Shown here piece after piece: positions 27,812 to 37,636 of a DNA stretch of 64,000 bases. Each line of letters starts with the position of its first letter. Position 1 is the stretch's first letter. Location: the NCBI RefSeq assembly GCF_007096355.1, contig NZ_VKDF01000006.1, positions 130,548 through 194,547 of the forward strand, read 5' to 3'. The DNA is from Paracoccus sp. M683. Its GTDB lineage: Bacteria; Pseudomonadota; Alphaproteobacteria; Rhodobacterales; Rhodobacteraceae. The notes below the pieces were generated by a model. That model was not told where the DNA came from and searched no databases. It saw only the letters and a list, made by a program, of their open reading frames with translations. The translations under genes and the position numbers were made by a program.

Positions 27812-29626
27812 CTATCCGGCTGCCTTTTCTTCCAGCATCAGCCATTCTTCTTCGGCCTCGGCCAGCTTGCCCTGCCGTTCAGCCAGGCCTTCGCTGGCCT
27901 TCTGGAACTTGGCCGGCGCGGTCGAGAACAATTGCGGATCGGCCAGAAATTCTGACAGTTTGGCAATCTCGGCCTCCAGTCGCTCGATGATGCCGGGCAG
28001 CGCCTCCAGCCGGTGCTTTTCGGTGAAGCTCAGCCCTTCGCGTGCGGGTTTGGGCTTGTCCATTGGCTTTGCCCTTTCGGGTTCAGCCACCGGGGCCGCG
28101 GTCAACTCGGGCGCGTCATCGGGGCGTTGCGCGCGGTAATCCGACCAGCCACCCGGATAGATCACCGCACGGCCATCGCCTTCCATTGCGACAGTCGTAT
28201 CGGCCACCCGGTCGATGAAATCGCGGTCGTGGCTGACCAGCAGCACGGTGCCGTCATAATCGCCCAGAATGTCCTGCAACAGATCCAGCGTTTCCACGTC
28301 CAGATCGTTGGTCGGCTCATCCAGCACCAGCAGGTTGGAGGGCCGCGCCATGATCCGCGCCAGCAAAAGCCGGGCCTTTTCGCCGCCCGACAGGCTGCGG
28401 ATCGGGGCGCGGGCCTGGCCTTCGTCGAACAGGAAATCTTTCAGATAGCCCACGACGTGACGGGGCGCACCGCGCACCATCACCTGATCGGACTGCCCCG
28501 AGACCCGCATATCGGGATCGCCGGTCAGCGCGTCCCACAGGCTTTGATCGGGGTTCAGCGCGCTGCGCGTCTGGTCGAAAACGGCGATGTCCAGATTGGT
28601 GCCATGCGTGACGACGCCCTGATCGGGCGCGACCTCGCCGGTCAGCATCTTGATCAGCGTGGTCTTGCCCACGCCATTGGGGCCGACGAAGGCCACCCGG
28701 TCGCCGCGCAACACCCGCAGGTCAAAGGGTTTCAGGATCACCCGATCACCAAAGGCCTTTGAAATCCCCTTGGCCTCGATCACCCGCTTGCCCGATTGCT
28801 GGCCGGCATCCATCGCCATGGCGGCTGTGCCCTGCCGCCTGATCTGGCTGGCCCGTTCAGCCCGCAGCTCGGCCAGTGCGCGCACCCGGCCCTGATTGCG
28901 CTTGCGCCGGGCGCTGATGCCCTCGACTGCCCAACGCGCCTCGGCCTTGATTTTACGGTCCAACTTGTGGCGGGCCTCGTCCTCGGCCGCCCAAGTGGTT
29001 TCGCGCCAGTCCTCGAACGCCTCGAAGCCTTTTTCCTGCCGGCGCACCTCGCCCCGGTCGATCCACAGGGTCGCACGGGTCAGCGCACGCAGAAAGGCGC
29101 GGTCGTGGCTGATCAGGACGAAGGCGGATCTGATGCTGGAAAGCTGTTCTTCCAGCCAGCCGATCGCCTGAATGTCCAGATGGTTGGTCGGTTCGTCCAG
29201 CAGCATCAGATCGGGCGCCTCGGCCAGCAGACGGGCCAGCGCGGCGCGGCGGCGTTCGCCGCCCGATGCCGTGGCAACCGGCCGGTCAGGGTCGAATTTC
29301 AGCCCCTCGGCCGCCATCTCGACGCGGTAGCCCTGCCCTTCGTCCAGCCCCGCGCGGGCAAAATCGCCTAGCGTGGCGAAGCTCGACAGGTCAGGATCCT
29401 GTTCCATATAGCCGACGCTGATGCCGGACGGGGTGACGACTGCCCCCCGATCAGGTTCGACCAGCCCGGCCATCACCTTCATCAGGGTCGACTTGCCCGA
29501 GCCGTTGCGCCCGACCAGTGCCACCCGGTCGCCCGGCTGGATGGTCAGGGACAGCCCGTCAAAGACAGGATTGCCGCCGAAGGTCAGCGAAATGTCGGTC
29601 AGTTGTAACAAAGGTGCGCGTGCCAT
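27812..29626 (-). CDS. ABC-F ATPase (Uup-like)
   Basis: The start at 29626 (MARAPLLQLTDISLTFGG) gives 604 residues. There are two ATPase domains: GRNGSGKST and GPNGVGKTT as Walker A motifs, and LMLLDEPTNHLD and LLVLDEPTNDLD as Walker B/D-loops. An interdomain linker and a C-terminal charged coiled coil (about 530-604) are typical of Uup. There are no membrane segments, so it is a cytoplasmic ribosome- or DNA-associated ABC-F protein, not a transporter. A single gene. Confidence 0.92.
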   Translation of the reverse strand: MARAPLLQLTDISLTFGGNPVFDGLSLTIQPGDRVALVGRNGSGKSTLMKVMAGLVEPDRGAVVTPSGISVGYMEQDPDLSSFATLGDFARAGLDEGQGYRVEMAAEGLKFDPDRPVATASGGERRRAALARLLAEAPDLMLLDEPTNHLDIQAIGWLEEQLSSIRSAFVLISHDRAFLRALTRATLWIDRGEVRRQEKGFEAFEDWRETTWAAEDEARHKLDRKIKAEARWAVEGISARRKRNQGRVRALAELRAERASQIRRQGTAAMAMDAGQQSGKRVIEAKGISKAFGDRVILKPFDLRVLRGDRVAFVGPNGVGKTTLIKMLTGEVAPDQGVVTHGTNLDIAVFDQTRSALNPDQSLWDALTGDPDMRVSGQSDQVMVRGAPRHVVGYLKDFLFDEGQARAPIRSLSGGEKARLLLARIMARPSNLLVLDEPTNDLDVETLDLLQDILGDYDGTVLLVSHDRDFIDRVADTTVAMEGDGRAVIYPGGWSDYRAQRPDDAPELTAAPVAEPERAKPMDKPKPAREGLSFTEKHRLEALPGIIERLEAEIAKLSEFLADPQLFSTAPAKFQKASEGLAERQGKLAEAEEEWLMLEEKAAG

Positions 29627-29686
29627 GCCGCGCCACGTAATGCGCGCCCGGCATCCGGTCAATCAGCCAGATAACTAATTTTTTCA

Positions 29687-29699
29687 GTCAACTATTGAC
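29687..29699. promoter_or_regulatory. Palindrome upstream of the Fe3+-binding-protein gene
   Basis: GTCAA-CTA-TTGAC is a perfect inverted repeat 57 bases before the start of the iron-binding-protein gene, in an AT-rich stretch that could also hold its -35 box (TTGACG at 29695-29700). The position suggests a metal- or redox-responsive operator; the regulator cannot be named from sequence alone. Confidence 0.4.
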
Positions 29700-29755
29700 G
29701 CCTAAACGCTAGGATGCCAGAAATCCGGGCATAATTCTGACCAAAGGAGTCAACG

Positions 29756-30754
29756 ATGCGTACTCTGATCCTTGCCGCATTGGCAAGCGCGACCGCCCTG
29801 CCCGCCCTGGCCCAGGAAGTGAACGTCTATTCGCACCGCCAGCCGGAACTGCTGCAACCGCTGATCGACGCCTTTACCGCCCAGACCGGCATCACGGTGA
29901 ACGTGGCCTTTGTCGACAAGGGCATGGTCGAGCGTCTGAAGGCCGAGGGCGACCGTTCGCCGGCCGATCTGGTCATGACCGTCGACGTGGCACGTCTGGG
30001 CGAGGTCAAGGATGCCGGCGTGACGCAGGCCGTGACCGACGAGGCGCTGTCCGTCGTGCCCGAGTGGCTGCGCGATGCTGACAACCAGTGGTTCGGCCTG
30101 ACCACCCGCGCCCGTATCGTCTATGCCAGCAAGGATCGCGTGGCCGATGGCGACGTCACGACCTATGAGGATCTGGCCGATCCGAAATGGAAGGGCCGCA
30201 TCTGCACCCGTTCCTTCACCAATGATTACAACGTTGCGCTGACCGCCGCCTATCTGGCCCATCACGGCCCCGAGGCCACCAAAACCTGGCTGGAAGGCCT
30301 GAAGGCCAATCTGGCCAAGAAGCCCGAGGGCGGCGACCGCGACCAGGTCAAGTCGATCTGGGCCGGCGAATGCGACATCAGCCTGGGCAACACCTATTAC
30401 ATGGGTGCGATGCTGAAGGATGACGAACAGAAGCAATGGGCCGAATCCGTCCGCATCGTCTTTCCGACCTTTGAAGGCGGCGGCACGCATGTGAACGTCT
30501 CGGGCGTGGCCATGACCGCCGCGGCGCCGAACAAGGAAGCCGCGCAGCAACTCATGGACTTCCTGGTCAGCGACGAGGCACAGGCCATCTATGCCGAGAC
30601 GAATAACGAGTTCCCGGTTTCCGATCACGTCAAGCGGTCCGAGCTTGTGGCCAGCTGGGGCGATTTCACCGCCGACAGCACGCCGCTGTCGGAAATCAGC
30701 GCCCTGCGCCCCGAGGCGCTGAAGCTGATCGAAGAGGTGAATTTCGACGGCTGA
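29756..30754 (+). CDS. Fe(3+) ABC transporter substrate-binding protein (FutA/FbpA-like)
   Basis: 332 residues with a signal peptide (TLILAALASATALPALAQE). The mature protein begins VNVYSHRQPELLQPLIDAF and contains NTYYMGAML, with the paired Tyr typical of ferric-iron-binding proteins of the FutA/FbpA type. It captures Fe3+ in the periplasm. No permease or ATPase gene is adjacent, so the partners must be elsewhere. The start is preceded by AAAGGAG. A strong hairpin terminator follows. Confidence 0.92.
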   Translation: MRTLILAALASATALPALAQEVNVYSHRQPELLQPLIDAFTAQTGITVNVAFVDKGMVERLKAEGDRSPADLVMTVDVARLGEVKDAGVTQAVTDEALSVVPEWLRDADNQWFGLTTRARIVYASKDRVADGDVTTYEDLADPKWKGRICTRSFTNDYNVALTAAYLAHHGPEATKTWLEGLKANLAKKPEGGDRDQVKSIWAGECDISLGNTYYMGAMLKDDEQKQWAESVRIVFPTFEGGGTHVNVSGVAMTAAAPNKEAAQQLMDFLVSDEAQAIYAETNNEFPVSDHVKRSELVASWGDFTADSTPLSEISALRPEALKLIEEVNFDG

Positions 30755-30777
30755 CCCGGCCTTTTGCCGAAATCAGG

Positions 30778-30807
30778 TGCCGGGACCCTGCGTCCCGGCA
30801 TTTTCAT
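30778..30807 (+). terminator. Rho-independent terminator after the Fe3+-binding-protein gene
   Basis: TGCCGGGAC-CCTGC-GTCCCGGCA forms a perfect 9-bp stem at 30778-30800 followed by TTTTCAT. It lies 23 bases past the stop and separates this gene from ahcY. Confidence 0.85.
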
Positions 30808-30883
30808 TTCTTCCTGCCCCTTTCAGCGCCAGCGGCTTTGGCTTATGTCGCAGCCTGACATCGAATACCGAAGGATCGCCCCC

Positions 30884-32290
30884 GTGACCGATCACATCAT
30901 CAAGGATATCGCCCTGGCCGGTTATGGCCGCAAAGAGCTGGATATCGCTGAAACCGAAATGCCCGGCCTGATGGCTCTGCGGGCCGAATATGGCGCGGCG
31001 CAACCGCTGAAAGGCGCGCGCATCGCCGGATCGCTGCACATGACGGTGCAGACCGCCGTGCTGATCGAGACGCTTGTGGCCTTGGGCGCGCAGGTGCGTT
31101 GGGCATCCTGCAACATTTATTCGACACAGGATCATGCGGCGGCCGCCATCGCGGCGGCAGGTATTCCGGTTTTCGCGATCAAGGGCGAAACGCTTGAGGA
31201 ATACTGGTCCTATACCGACCAGATCTTCCAGTTCCCCGCCAATGAAGATCAGCCGGGCATGGCGAACCTGATCCTGGACGATGGCGGCGATGCCTCGATG
31301 TATATCCTGCTGGGTGCACGGGTCGAGGCCGGCGAGACCGGGCTGATCGACGCGCCCACCAGCGACGAGGAAATCGCGCTGTTCGCGCAGATCCGCAAAC
31401 GGCTTGCGGCCAGCCCCGGCTGGTTCACCGCACAGCGCGCGGCGATCCAGGGCGTATCCGAGGAAACCACGACCGGCGTGCATCGTCTTTACGACCTGCA
31501 CAAGAAGGGGTTGCTGCCCTTCCCGGCGATCAACGTCAATGACAGCGTCACCAAGTCGAAGTTCGACAACAAATATGGCTGCAAGGAATCGCTGGTCGAC
31601 GGCATCCGCCGCGCCACCGATGTTATGATGGCCGGCAAGGTCGCCGTCGTCTGCGGTTATGGCGATGTGGGCAAAGGCAGCGCCGCCAGCCTGCGCGGCG
31701 CCGGTGCCCGCGTGAAGGTGACCGAGGTTGACCCGATCTGCGCCCTGCAAGCCGCGATGGACGGGTTCGAGGTCGTGACCCTGGAAGACGTCGCCGACAG
31801 CGCCGACATCTTCGTCACCACCACCGGCAACAAGGACGTCATCCGGCTGGAACACATGCGCGCGATGAAGGACATGGCCATCGTCGGCAATATCGGCCAT
31901 TTCGACAACGAGATCCAGGTGGCCGCCCTGCGCAACCACAAATGGACCAATATCAAGGACCAGGTGGACATGATCGAGATGCCCTCGGGCAATCGCATCA
32001 TCCTGCTGAGCCAGGGTCGTCTGCTGAATCTTGGCAATGCCACCGGCCATCCGTCCTTCGTCATGTCGGCCAGCTTCACCAATCAGGTGCTGGCCCAGAT
32101 CGAATTGTGGACCAAAGGCGATGACTATCAGCCCGGCGTCTATATCCTGCCCAAGGCATTGGACGAAAAGGTCGCGCGCCTGCATCTGGACAAGATCGGT
32201 GTGAAGCTGACCACCCTGTCGCGTGAACAGGCCGATTACATCGGCGTCACGCCCGAAGGCCCCTTCAAATCCGACCATTACCGGTACTGA
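30884..32290 (+). CDS. ahcY: Adenosylhomocysteinase
   Basis: The GTG at 30884 ([20 protein letters not shown]) has AAGGA eight bases before it and fits the family start; an in-frame ATG at 30845 would add 13 residues. About 468 residues. Motifs: [15 protein letters not shown], the NAD-binding [19 protein letters not shown] and the C-terminal DHYRY. It hydrolyses S-adenosylhomocysteine to adenosine and homocysteine in the methyl cycle. It ends three bases before metK, so the two SAM-cycle genes form an operon. I looked for an SAM/SAH riboswitch upstream and saw none. Confidence 0.96.
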   Translation: MTDHIIKDIALAGYGRKELDIAETEMPGLMALRAEYGAAQPLKGARIAGSLHMTVQTAVLIETLVALGAQVRWASCNIYSTQDHAAAAIAAAGIPVFAIKGETLEEYWSYTDQIFQFPANEDQPGMANLILDDGGDASMYILLGARVEAGETGLIDAPTSDEEIALFAQIRKRLAASPGWFTAQRAAIQGVSEETTTGVHRLYDLHKKGLLPFPAINVNDSVTKSKFDNKYGCKESLVDGIRRATDVMMAGKVAVVCGYGDVGKGSAASLRGAGARVKVTEVDPICALQAAMDGFEVVTLEDVADSADIFVTTTGNKDVIRLEHMRAMKDMAIVGNIGHFDNEIQVAALRNHKWTNIKDQVDMIEMPSGNRIILLSQGRLLNLGNATGHPSFVMSASFTNQVLAQIELWTKGDDYQPGVYILPKALDEKVARLHLDKIGVKLTTLSREQADYIGVTPEGPFKSDHYRY

Positions 32291-32293
32291 CCC

Positions 32294-33475
32294 ATGACCG
32301 AATATTCGCTGTTCACCTCGGAATCCGTGTCCGAGGGCCATCCCGACAAGATCGCCGACCAGATTTCGGACGCCATCCTCGACGCCATTCTGGCCGAGGA
32401 TCCGCGCGCCCGCGTCGCCTGCGAAACCATGGTCAAGACCGGGGTGGCGATCATCTCGGGCGAGATCAGCACAAGTGCCTGGGTCGATTTGGAATCCATC
32501 GTGCGCGATGTGATCAACGATATTGGCTATACCAGCAGCGAGGTCGGTTTCGACGGCGCGACCTGTTCGGTCATCAATATCATCGGCAAGCAGTCACCCG
32601 AGATTAATCAAGGCGTTGACCGCGAGAACCTCGAAGATCAGGGGGCCGGCGACCAGGGGCTGATGTTCGGCTATGCCAGCGACGAAACCAGCGTTCTGAT
32701 GCCGGCGCCGATCACCTATGCGCATCGGCTGGTGGAACGGCAAAGCCAGGTCCGCCGCGACGGCACACTGAACTGGCTGCGTCCGGACGCGAAGTCGCAG
32801 GTCACCTTGCGCTATGACGACAATGGCCGACCCGAGGCGATTGATGCCGTGGTGCTGTCCACGCAGCACAATCCCGAGATTGCGCTGAAGGACCTGCGCG
32901 AGGCGGTGATCGAGGAAATCATCAAACCCGTGCTGCCCGCCGAATGGCTGTCGGCCGACACCAAATATTTCATCAACCCGACCGGCAAGTTCGTGATCGG
33001 CGGCCCCGTCGGAGATTGCGGCCTGACCGGGCGCAAGATCATCGTCGACAGCTATGGCGGCATGGCGCGTCACGGCGGCGGCGCGTTTTCGGGCAAGGAT
33101 CCCAGCAAGGTCGACCGCAGCGCGGCCTATGCGGGGCGTTGGGTGGCAAAGAACATCGTCGCGGCCGGTCTGGCGCGGCGCTGTGAAATTCAGGTAAGCT
33201 ATGCCATTGGCGAGGCGCAGCCGACCTCGATCAGTTTGAACACTTTTGGCACTGAAACCATGCCAGTAGACCAGATTATCAAAGCTGTGCGCGAAGTTTT
33301 CGACCTGCGCCCCTTTGCCATCATCCGCGATCTGGACCTGCTGCATCCGATCTATCGCCCCACCGCCAGCTATGGCCATTTCGGGCGTGATCCCTATGCG
33401 CTGGCCGGCGGCACCGCCTTCAGCTGGGAACGCACGGACCGGGCCGAGGCGCTGCGCGCGGCGCTGTCGGACTGA
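32294..33475 (+). CDS. metK: S-adenosylmethionine synthase
   Basis: 393 residues. Conserved motifs: [19 protein letters not shown] at the N-terminus, [12 protein letters not shown] (ATP/methionine site), [17 protein letters not shown] and [19 protein letters not shown]. It makes SAM from ATP and methionine. It is co-transcribed with ahcY upstream. The next gene starts four bases after its stop. Confidence 0.97.
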   Translation: MTEYSLFTSESVSEGHPDKIADQISDAILDAILAEDPRARVACETMVKTGVAIISGEISTSAWVDLESIVRDVINDIGYTSSEVGFDGATCSVINIIGKQSPEINQGVDRENLEDQGAGDQGLMFGYASDETSVLMPAPITYAHRLVERQSQVRRDGTLNWLRPDAKSQVTLRYDDNGRPEAIDAVVLSTQHNPEIALKDLREAVIEEIIKPVLPAEWLSADTKYFINPTGKFVIGGPVGDCGLTGRKIIVDSYGGMARHGGGAFSGKDPSKVDRSAAYAGRWVAKNIVAAGLARRCEIQVSYAIGEAQPTSISLNTFGTETMPVDQIIKAVREVFDLRPFAIIRDLDLLHPIYRPTASYGHFGRDPYALAGGTAFSWERTDRAEALRAALSD

Positions 33476-33479
33476 CCCG

Positions 33480-34088
33480 GTGCTGGTCTTTGCCCGCCCC
33501 CGGCTGGTGCTGCTGTCGGTCCCCAAGACCGGCACCACCGCGCTGGAGGCGGCACTGTCGGACGACGCCGATCTGGTGCTGCGCAACCCGCCGCATCTGA
33601 AGCATCTGCCACTGAAGGGCTACCAGAACCGCATCGCCCCGCTGTTCAACGACAATGGGGCACCGTTCCGGGTGATTGCCGTTGTCCGTGACCCGGTGGA
33701 CCGGTTGCGCAGCTGGTATAGATACCGCAACCGCGATGATCTGGTTGGCCGCCCCGCCAGCACGCGCGGCCTGTCCTTCCATGATTTCGTGGCCGAGGTC
33801 ATGAAACCCGGCGACCGCGCGCCCTATGCACGGATCGGGACACAGGCCGATTTTCTGGCGGACAAGGATGGCCGGCTTGGTGCCGACCTTGTCTATCGCT
33901 ATGAAAACATGGGCGATTTGACGCGTTATCTGGCCGATCAGTTGGGCCGCACGGTCGATCTGGACTGGCTGAACGCCTCTCCCGATGCTGACACGCCGCT
34001 GTCCGCCGCCGCCGAGGCGGCGCTGCGCGATCATCTGGCCGAGGATTGCGCCCTGCATGCGGGCGCCACGGGTCACGCCGACAGATAG
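33480..34088 (+). CDS. Sulfotransferase-family protein
   Basis: The GTG at 33480, just after the metK stop, gives 202 residues. VPKTGTTALEAAL is the 5' PAPS-binding P-loop-like motif and VVRDPVDRLRSWYRYRN the 3'-phosphate-binding motif of sulfotransferases. Substrate unknown. Translational coupling to metK is likely. The last 16 bases overlap the end of the convergent glutathione peroxidase gene. Confidence 0.8.
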   Translation: MLVFARPRLVLLSVPKTGTTALEAALSDDADLVLRNPPHLKHLPLKGYQNRIAPLFNDNGAPFRVIAVVRDPVDRLRSWYRYRNRDDLVGRPASTRGLSFHDFVAEVMKPGDRAPYARIGTQADFLADKDGRLGADLVYRYENMGDLTRYLADQLGRTVDLDWLNASPDADTPLSAAAEAALRDHLAEDCALHAGATGHADR

Positions 34089-34630
34089 GGCGTGATCGCC
34101 TGCCGTATCACGTCGGATCCGGGCTTTACCGTGGCGGGCCAGGTCTGGACCACCTGCCCGTCCGGCCCCAGCAGCACCTTGTAGAAATTCCACGCCGGCG
34201 CATAGCCGCGCGTCTCGCGCAGCCAGGCATAGAACGGGTGCAGATCGCCCCGCGCGACATGGATGATGTCGGTCATCGGCAGGGTGATGCCATAGGTCAG
34301 GGTGCAGAATTCCTTGACCTTCTGCGCATCATCCAGTTCCTGCGCAAAGTCGTCCGAAGGCGTGGCCAGAACCACCAGCCCCTTGGGCCCCAATTCCTCA
34401 TGCAGTGCCTGAAGCCCCTCAAGCTGCGGGGTAAAGCCGCATAGCGAGGCGGTATTGACCACCAGCACCGGACGCCCCCGCCAATCGGCCATGTTCAGCG
34501 TGCCACCGTCGATCGAGGGAAAGGTGAAATCAGGTACCGGCCCCTGCTGCGCCGATGCGCCACGTCGCCGCGGCAACAGCAGCGCGGAAAGGGCGGCCAG
34601 ACCGGCCTGAAGGGTGCGACGACGAAGCAT
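34073..34630 (-). CDS. Glutathione peroxidase-family protein, exported
   Basis: 185 residues from the ATG at 34630. The N-terminus (LRRRTLQAGLAALSALLL) looks like a Tat- or Sec-type signal peptide with an RRRTLQ motif, so it probably acts in the periplasm. NTASLCGFTPQ carries the peroxidatic Cys, and WNFYKVLLGPDG supplies the conserved Trp/Asn. The usual second motif (PCNQF) is replaced by PSDDF, so the resolving Cys is absent. It reduces peroxides, probably with thioredoxin-like donors. Confidence 0.85.
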   Translation of the reverse strand: MLRRRTLQAGLAALSALLLPRRRGASAQQGPVPDFTFPSIDGGTLNMADWRGRPVLVVNTASLCGFTPQLEGLQALHEELGPKGLVVLATPSDDFAQELDDAQKVKEFCTLTYGITLPMTDIIHVARGDLHPFYAWLRETRGYAPAWNFYKVLLGPDGQVVQTWPATVKPGSDVIRQAITPYLSA

Positions 34631-34656
34631 GGTGCAAGGATAGCCCGAAACCGCGA

Positions 34657-35166
34657 TCAGGCATAGAGTTTGCGGGCGCGTTCCTCGAAGGCGCGGATGA
34701 TGCGCGACATGGCCTCGCCAAAGACCACGCCGATCAGCTTTTGCAGGATGGCGTTCTTGAATTCGAAATCGACATGGAAATCGACCCGGCTGCCGCCGTC
34801 GGGAAGGTCGGTAAAGGTCCAGCCGCTGCGCATGTATTTGAACGGGCCGTCCAGATATTCCGTATCGATTCGCAAGGGGCCATCGGTATCGGTGGGCCAC
34901 AGCACCACCCGGCTGCCGAAACGTTCGCGAAAGACCTTGAAGCTGATGACCAGATCGGCCTCGACCACCTCGGCGCCGTCATCGCGCGGGCTGCGCGACC
35001 GGATGCGGGCGGCGCTGTTCCAGGGCAGAAATTCCGGGTAGCGCTGGATATCGGCGACAAGGTCATACATCTGGCGCGCCGTATAGGGCAGCACGCGGCT
35101 GTCATGGGATTGGGGCAAGGCGGTCTCGTGACTTTGCGTCTGGGTGACTATATCGGATGCGGGCAT
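34657..35166 (-). CDS. COQ10/RatA-type START-domain protein
   Basis: The START/polyketide-cyclase fold is clear: SRVLPYTARQMYDLVADIQRYPEFLPW, then RIDTEYLDGPFKYMRSGW, about 150 residues. In alphaproteobacteria these proteins bind coenzyme Q (COQ10 family) and aid respiratory electron transfer; the family is also labelled RatA toxin. The start is uncertain. The ATG at 35166 lies only 17 bases from the divergent gene, and a TTG at 35118 would remove 16 poorly conserved residues and leave promoter space. Confidence 0.82.
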   Translation of the reverse strand: MPASDIVTQTQSHETALPQSHDSRVLPYTARQMYDLVADIQRYPEFLPWNSAARIRSRSPRDDGAEVVEADLVISFKVFRERFGSRVVLWPTDTDGPLRIDTEYLDGPFKYMRSGWTFTDLPDGGSRVDFHVDFEFKNAILQKLIGVVFGEAMSRIIRAFEERARKLYA

Positions 35167-35183
35167 AGCAAAAAGGCCACGCG

Positions 35184-35372
35184 ATGAACAACCTGATCTG
35201 GCTGATCCGTGCCTCGCGTTGGGCACGAAACCCGCCAAGCCGGCGGATGGTGATGCTGGTTTTTGCCATCGTCGCGCTTGGACTGACGCTGCTGGGGCTG
35301 GAACATTTCGGGCTTTGGCCCGATTGGGCGACGCTGGACAATCCGCGCCGCCCGCCGATGCCGCGGCTGTGA
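35184..35372 (+). CDS. Small single-span membrane protein
   Basis: 62 residues: a short basic N-terminus (MNNLIWLIRASRWARNPPSRR), one hydrophobic segment (MVMLVFAIVALGLTLLGL) and a Trp/Pro-rich tail. AAAAGGCCACGCG precedes the ATG. Similar small proteins with the NPPS motif occur in this bacterial family, from memory. Function unknown; it probably sits in the inner membrane with a cytoplasmic N-terminus. Confidence 0.7.
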   Translation: MNNLIWLIRASRWARNPPSRRMVMLVFAIVALGLTLLGLEHFGLWPDWATLDNPRRPPMPRL

Positions 35373-35379
35373 TACGGGC

Positions 35380-36222
35380 CTACAGCCCGGCCTCGGCAAA
35401 GGTATTGCACTGATCCAGCTGACCCGAGCGGAAGCCGCGCAACAGCCATTCCTGCCGCTGTTCGGCGCTGCCATGGGTGAAGCTGTCGGGCACAGGCGTG
35501 CGACCGGCGCTGGCCTGGATCACATCGTCGCCCACGGCGCGGGCGGCATTCTGCGCCTCTTCCAGATCGCCTTCCTCGATGGTGCCGAAGCGTTCGCTGG
35601 CCTGCCGTGCCCAGATGCCGGCAAAGCAATCGGCCTGCAATTCAGTCAGCACAGACAGCGCGTTCGAGGTGCGTTCGTTCGACTGCTGACGCATCCGCGT
35701 CACCTCGCCCAGAAGGCCCAGCTGGTTTTGCAGATGATGGCCGACCTCGTGGGCGATCACATAGGCGGCGGCGAAATCCCCGCCCGCGCCCATGCGTTGC
35801 GACATGACGTCGAAGAATTGCGTATCCAGATACAGCTTGCGGTCGCCGGGGCAATAGAAAGGCCCCATCGCCGCCGAAGCACCGCCACAGGCCGACTGCA
35901 CCGAGCCACGGAACAGAACCAGCGTCGGCAGGACATAATCAACCCCCGCCTGTTCCGGCAGGACGCTGCCCCAGACCTCTTCGGTATCGGCCAGCACGAC
36001 CGAGGAGAACTCGCCATATTGCTGGTCGCGCTCGCTCAACTCGCCGGTCTGGCTGCTGCCGCCATCCATCTGGCTGACCATGGGCGAGATATCGACCCCG
36101 AAGAAGTAACCCACCGCCAGCACGACCAGCATGCCGACGATGCCGATGCTGCCGGCCCCGCCCGCGCCCATGCGCCGGCGATCCTCTACGTTACGGCTGC
36201 CGCGCCGCCCCCGCCATTCCAT
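35380..36222 (-). CDS. Neutral zinc metallopeptidase (YpfJ family)
   Basis: The start at 36222 (MEWRGRRGSRNVEDRR) is preceded by GAGGAGG; the longer frame is not needed. 280 residues. One transmembrane helix near residues 30-48 (GIVGMLVVLAVGYFFGV) anchors it. The zinc motif is VIAHEVGHHLQN, with YCPGDRKLYLD upstream and LQADCFAGIWA downstream, all family features. It is probably a membrane-anchored periplasmic peptidase. Substrate unknown. Confidence 0.92.
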   Translation of the reverse strand: MEWRGRRGSRNVEDRRRMGAGGAGSIGIVGMLVVLAVGYFFGVDISPMVSQMDGGSSQTGELSERDQQYGEFSSVVLADTEEVWGSVLPEQAGVDYVLPTLVLFRGSVQSACGGASAAMGPFYCPGDRKLYLDTQFFDVMSQRMGAGGDFAAAYVIAHEVGHHLQNQLGLLGEVTRMRQQSNERTSNALSVLTELQADCFAGIWARQASERFGTIEEGDLEEAQNAARAVGDDVIQASAGRTPVPDSFTHGSAEQRQEWLLRGFRSGQLDQCNTFAEAGL

Positions 36223-36362
36223 TGCTGAACCTCCTCGACCGGACCGGCCGCAAACCTGTGTCTCGGGCGATCTTATGCAAACCCTGTGGCTGCGCAACTC
36301 TGCCATGGGGTTGACAGTTCCGCCGCTGGCGGCGACCTAGCCGGAAATCATGAGGAACCGCG

Positions 36363-36959
36363 ATGTTCGACTGGGTAGTGACGACGATCGACAGCTGGGG
36401 CTATCTGGGCGTGCTGCTGTTGATGGTGGCCGAAAACGTCTTTCCGCCGATTCCGTCCGAGGTGATCATGCCACTTGCCGGCTTTCTGGTCGGCAGTGGC
36501 AAGATGTCGCTGACCCTGACCGTGCTGATCGGCACGCTTGGATCGGTCCTTGGCACGCTGATGTGGTATTACGTCGGCATGTGGTTCGGGACCGAGCGGT
36601 TGAAGCGTTTCGCCGCCCGCTATGGCCGCTGGCTGACGGTGTCGCCGGGCGATATCGACGCCGCGCATGACTGGTTTCAGCGCCACGGCGCGATGGCGGT
36701 GTTCTTTGGCCGCATGATCCCGGCGATCCGCACGCTGATCTCGGTTCCCGCCGGTCTGGCGCGGATGCCCTTGTGGAAGTTCCTGGCCTATACGGTGGCG
36801 GGCAGTGCCATCTGGACCGGGCTGCTGACCTTTGCCGGGCTGATCCTGCATGAAAACTATGCCCGCGTCGCCGATTACGTCGATCCGCTGTCCAAGCTGG
36901 TGGTGATCACGGTGGTGGTGATCTATCTCTATCGCGTCATCACCTGGAAACCGCATTGA
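36363..36959 (+). CDS. DedA-family membrane protein
   Basis: 198 residues. DedA/SNARE-associated domain: an early ENVFPPIPSEVIMPLAGF re-entrant segment and FFGRMIPAIRTLISVPAG with the conserved Arg residues, and about five hydrophobic segments. DedA proteins are inner-membrane lipid scramblases/undecaprenyl-phosphate flippases, supporting envelope homeostasis. AAATCATGAGGA precedes the ATG. Divergent from the peptidase gene. Confidence 0.92.
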   Translation: MFDWVVTTIDSWGYLGVLLLMVAENVFPPIPSEVIMPLAGFLVGSGKMSLTLTVLIGTLGSVLGTLMWYYVGMWFGTERLKRFAARYGRWLTVSPGDIDAAHDWFQRHGAMAVFFGRMIPAIRTLISVPAGLARMPLWKFLAYTVAGSAIWTGLLTFAGLILHENYARVADYVDPLSKLVVITVVVIYLYRVITWKPH

Positions 36960-37012
36960 GTTCACGAGAATGAGACTTGCGGGCGCCCGCGCCCGGCCCT
37001 AACTCGATGGTC

Positions 37013-37498
37013 ATGAACGATATTTCCCCCCGGATGCTGGCAGTTCTTGCCGGACTTGGCTCGGCCGCACTGCTGGCTGCGGCCTTTACCTTTCAATCCC
37101 TCGGCTATGCCCCTTGCGAGTTGTGCATCCTGCAACGCTGGCCGCATGTGGCGGCGGCGTTGATCGCACTGGCGATCTGGTTTCTTGGCTGGAGCCGCTG
37201 GCTGGCGGTGCTGGGGCTGGCGGCGGCAGGCGTCGCCGTCGGGCTGGCGCTGTATCATGTGGGCGTCGAGTATCGCTGGTGGCCGGGGCCAAGCCATTGT
37301 TCGGGCGGGGTTGGCAATCTGGCGACCATGTCGACCCAGGACCTGATGACGCAGTTGCAAAGCGCGCCGGTCGTGCGTTGCGACGAGGTGCAATGGCGCT
37401 TGTTCACGTTGTCCATGGCGGCCTGGAACATGCTGTGTTCGGCCGGGCTGCTGGTCATCTGGGGTCTGTCGGCCCGCCACAGCCGCGCCGCCGGCTGA
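37013..37498 (+). CDS. Disulfide bond formation protein B (DsbB family)
   Basis: The ATG at 37013 (MNDISPRMLAVLAGLG) is the likely start; one at 37007 is also possible. About 161 residues and four transmembrane segments. The first periplasmic Cys pair is in APCELCILQRWPH; the second pair is Cys in PSHCSGG and VVRCDEVQW. It re-oxidises DsbA-like proteins and passes electrons to quinone. A DsbA partner is not adjacent. Confidence 0.9.
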   Translation: MNDISPRMLAVLAGLGSAALLAAAFTFQSLGYAPCELCILQRWPHVAAALIALAIWFLGWSRWLAVLGLAAAGVAVGLALYHVGVEYRWWPGPSHCSGGVGNLATMSTQDLMTQLQSAPVVRCDEVQWRLFTLSMAAWNMLCSAGLLVIWGLSARHSRAAG

Positions 37499-37579
37499 CG
37501 CGACCGGCCGCACTTCATCATTTATCGCCAAACCATCGGCGGGGCAGCGCTTTTTGCCCCATGGCCTGCCCTGCCGCAA

Positions 37580-37608
37580 TTGCATCCAGATGCTGTTGCG
37601 GCTATATC
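37580..37608 (+). promoter_or_regulatory. Probable sigma-70 promoter of gyrA
   Basis: TTGCAT (37580-37585), a 17-base spacer, then TATATC (37603-37608), 28 bases before the GTG start of gyrA. Confidence 0.5.
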
Positions 37609-37636
37609 CATAGGCAATAAATCTTGAGGCAGACCA

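Noticed and set aside
30805..30883. SAM/SAH riboswitch upstream of ahcY-metK
   Set aside because: These riboswitches occur before metK in Rhodobacterales, but the leader here is short and I see no matching hairpin and pseudoknot sequence; the ahcY-metK gap is only three bases.
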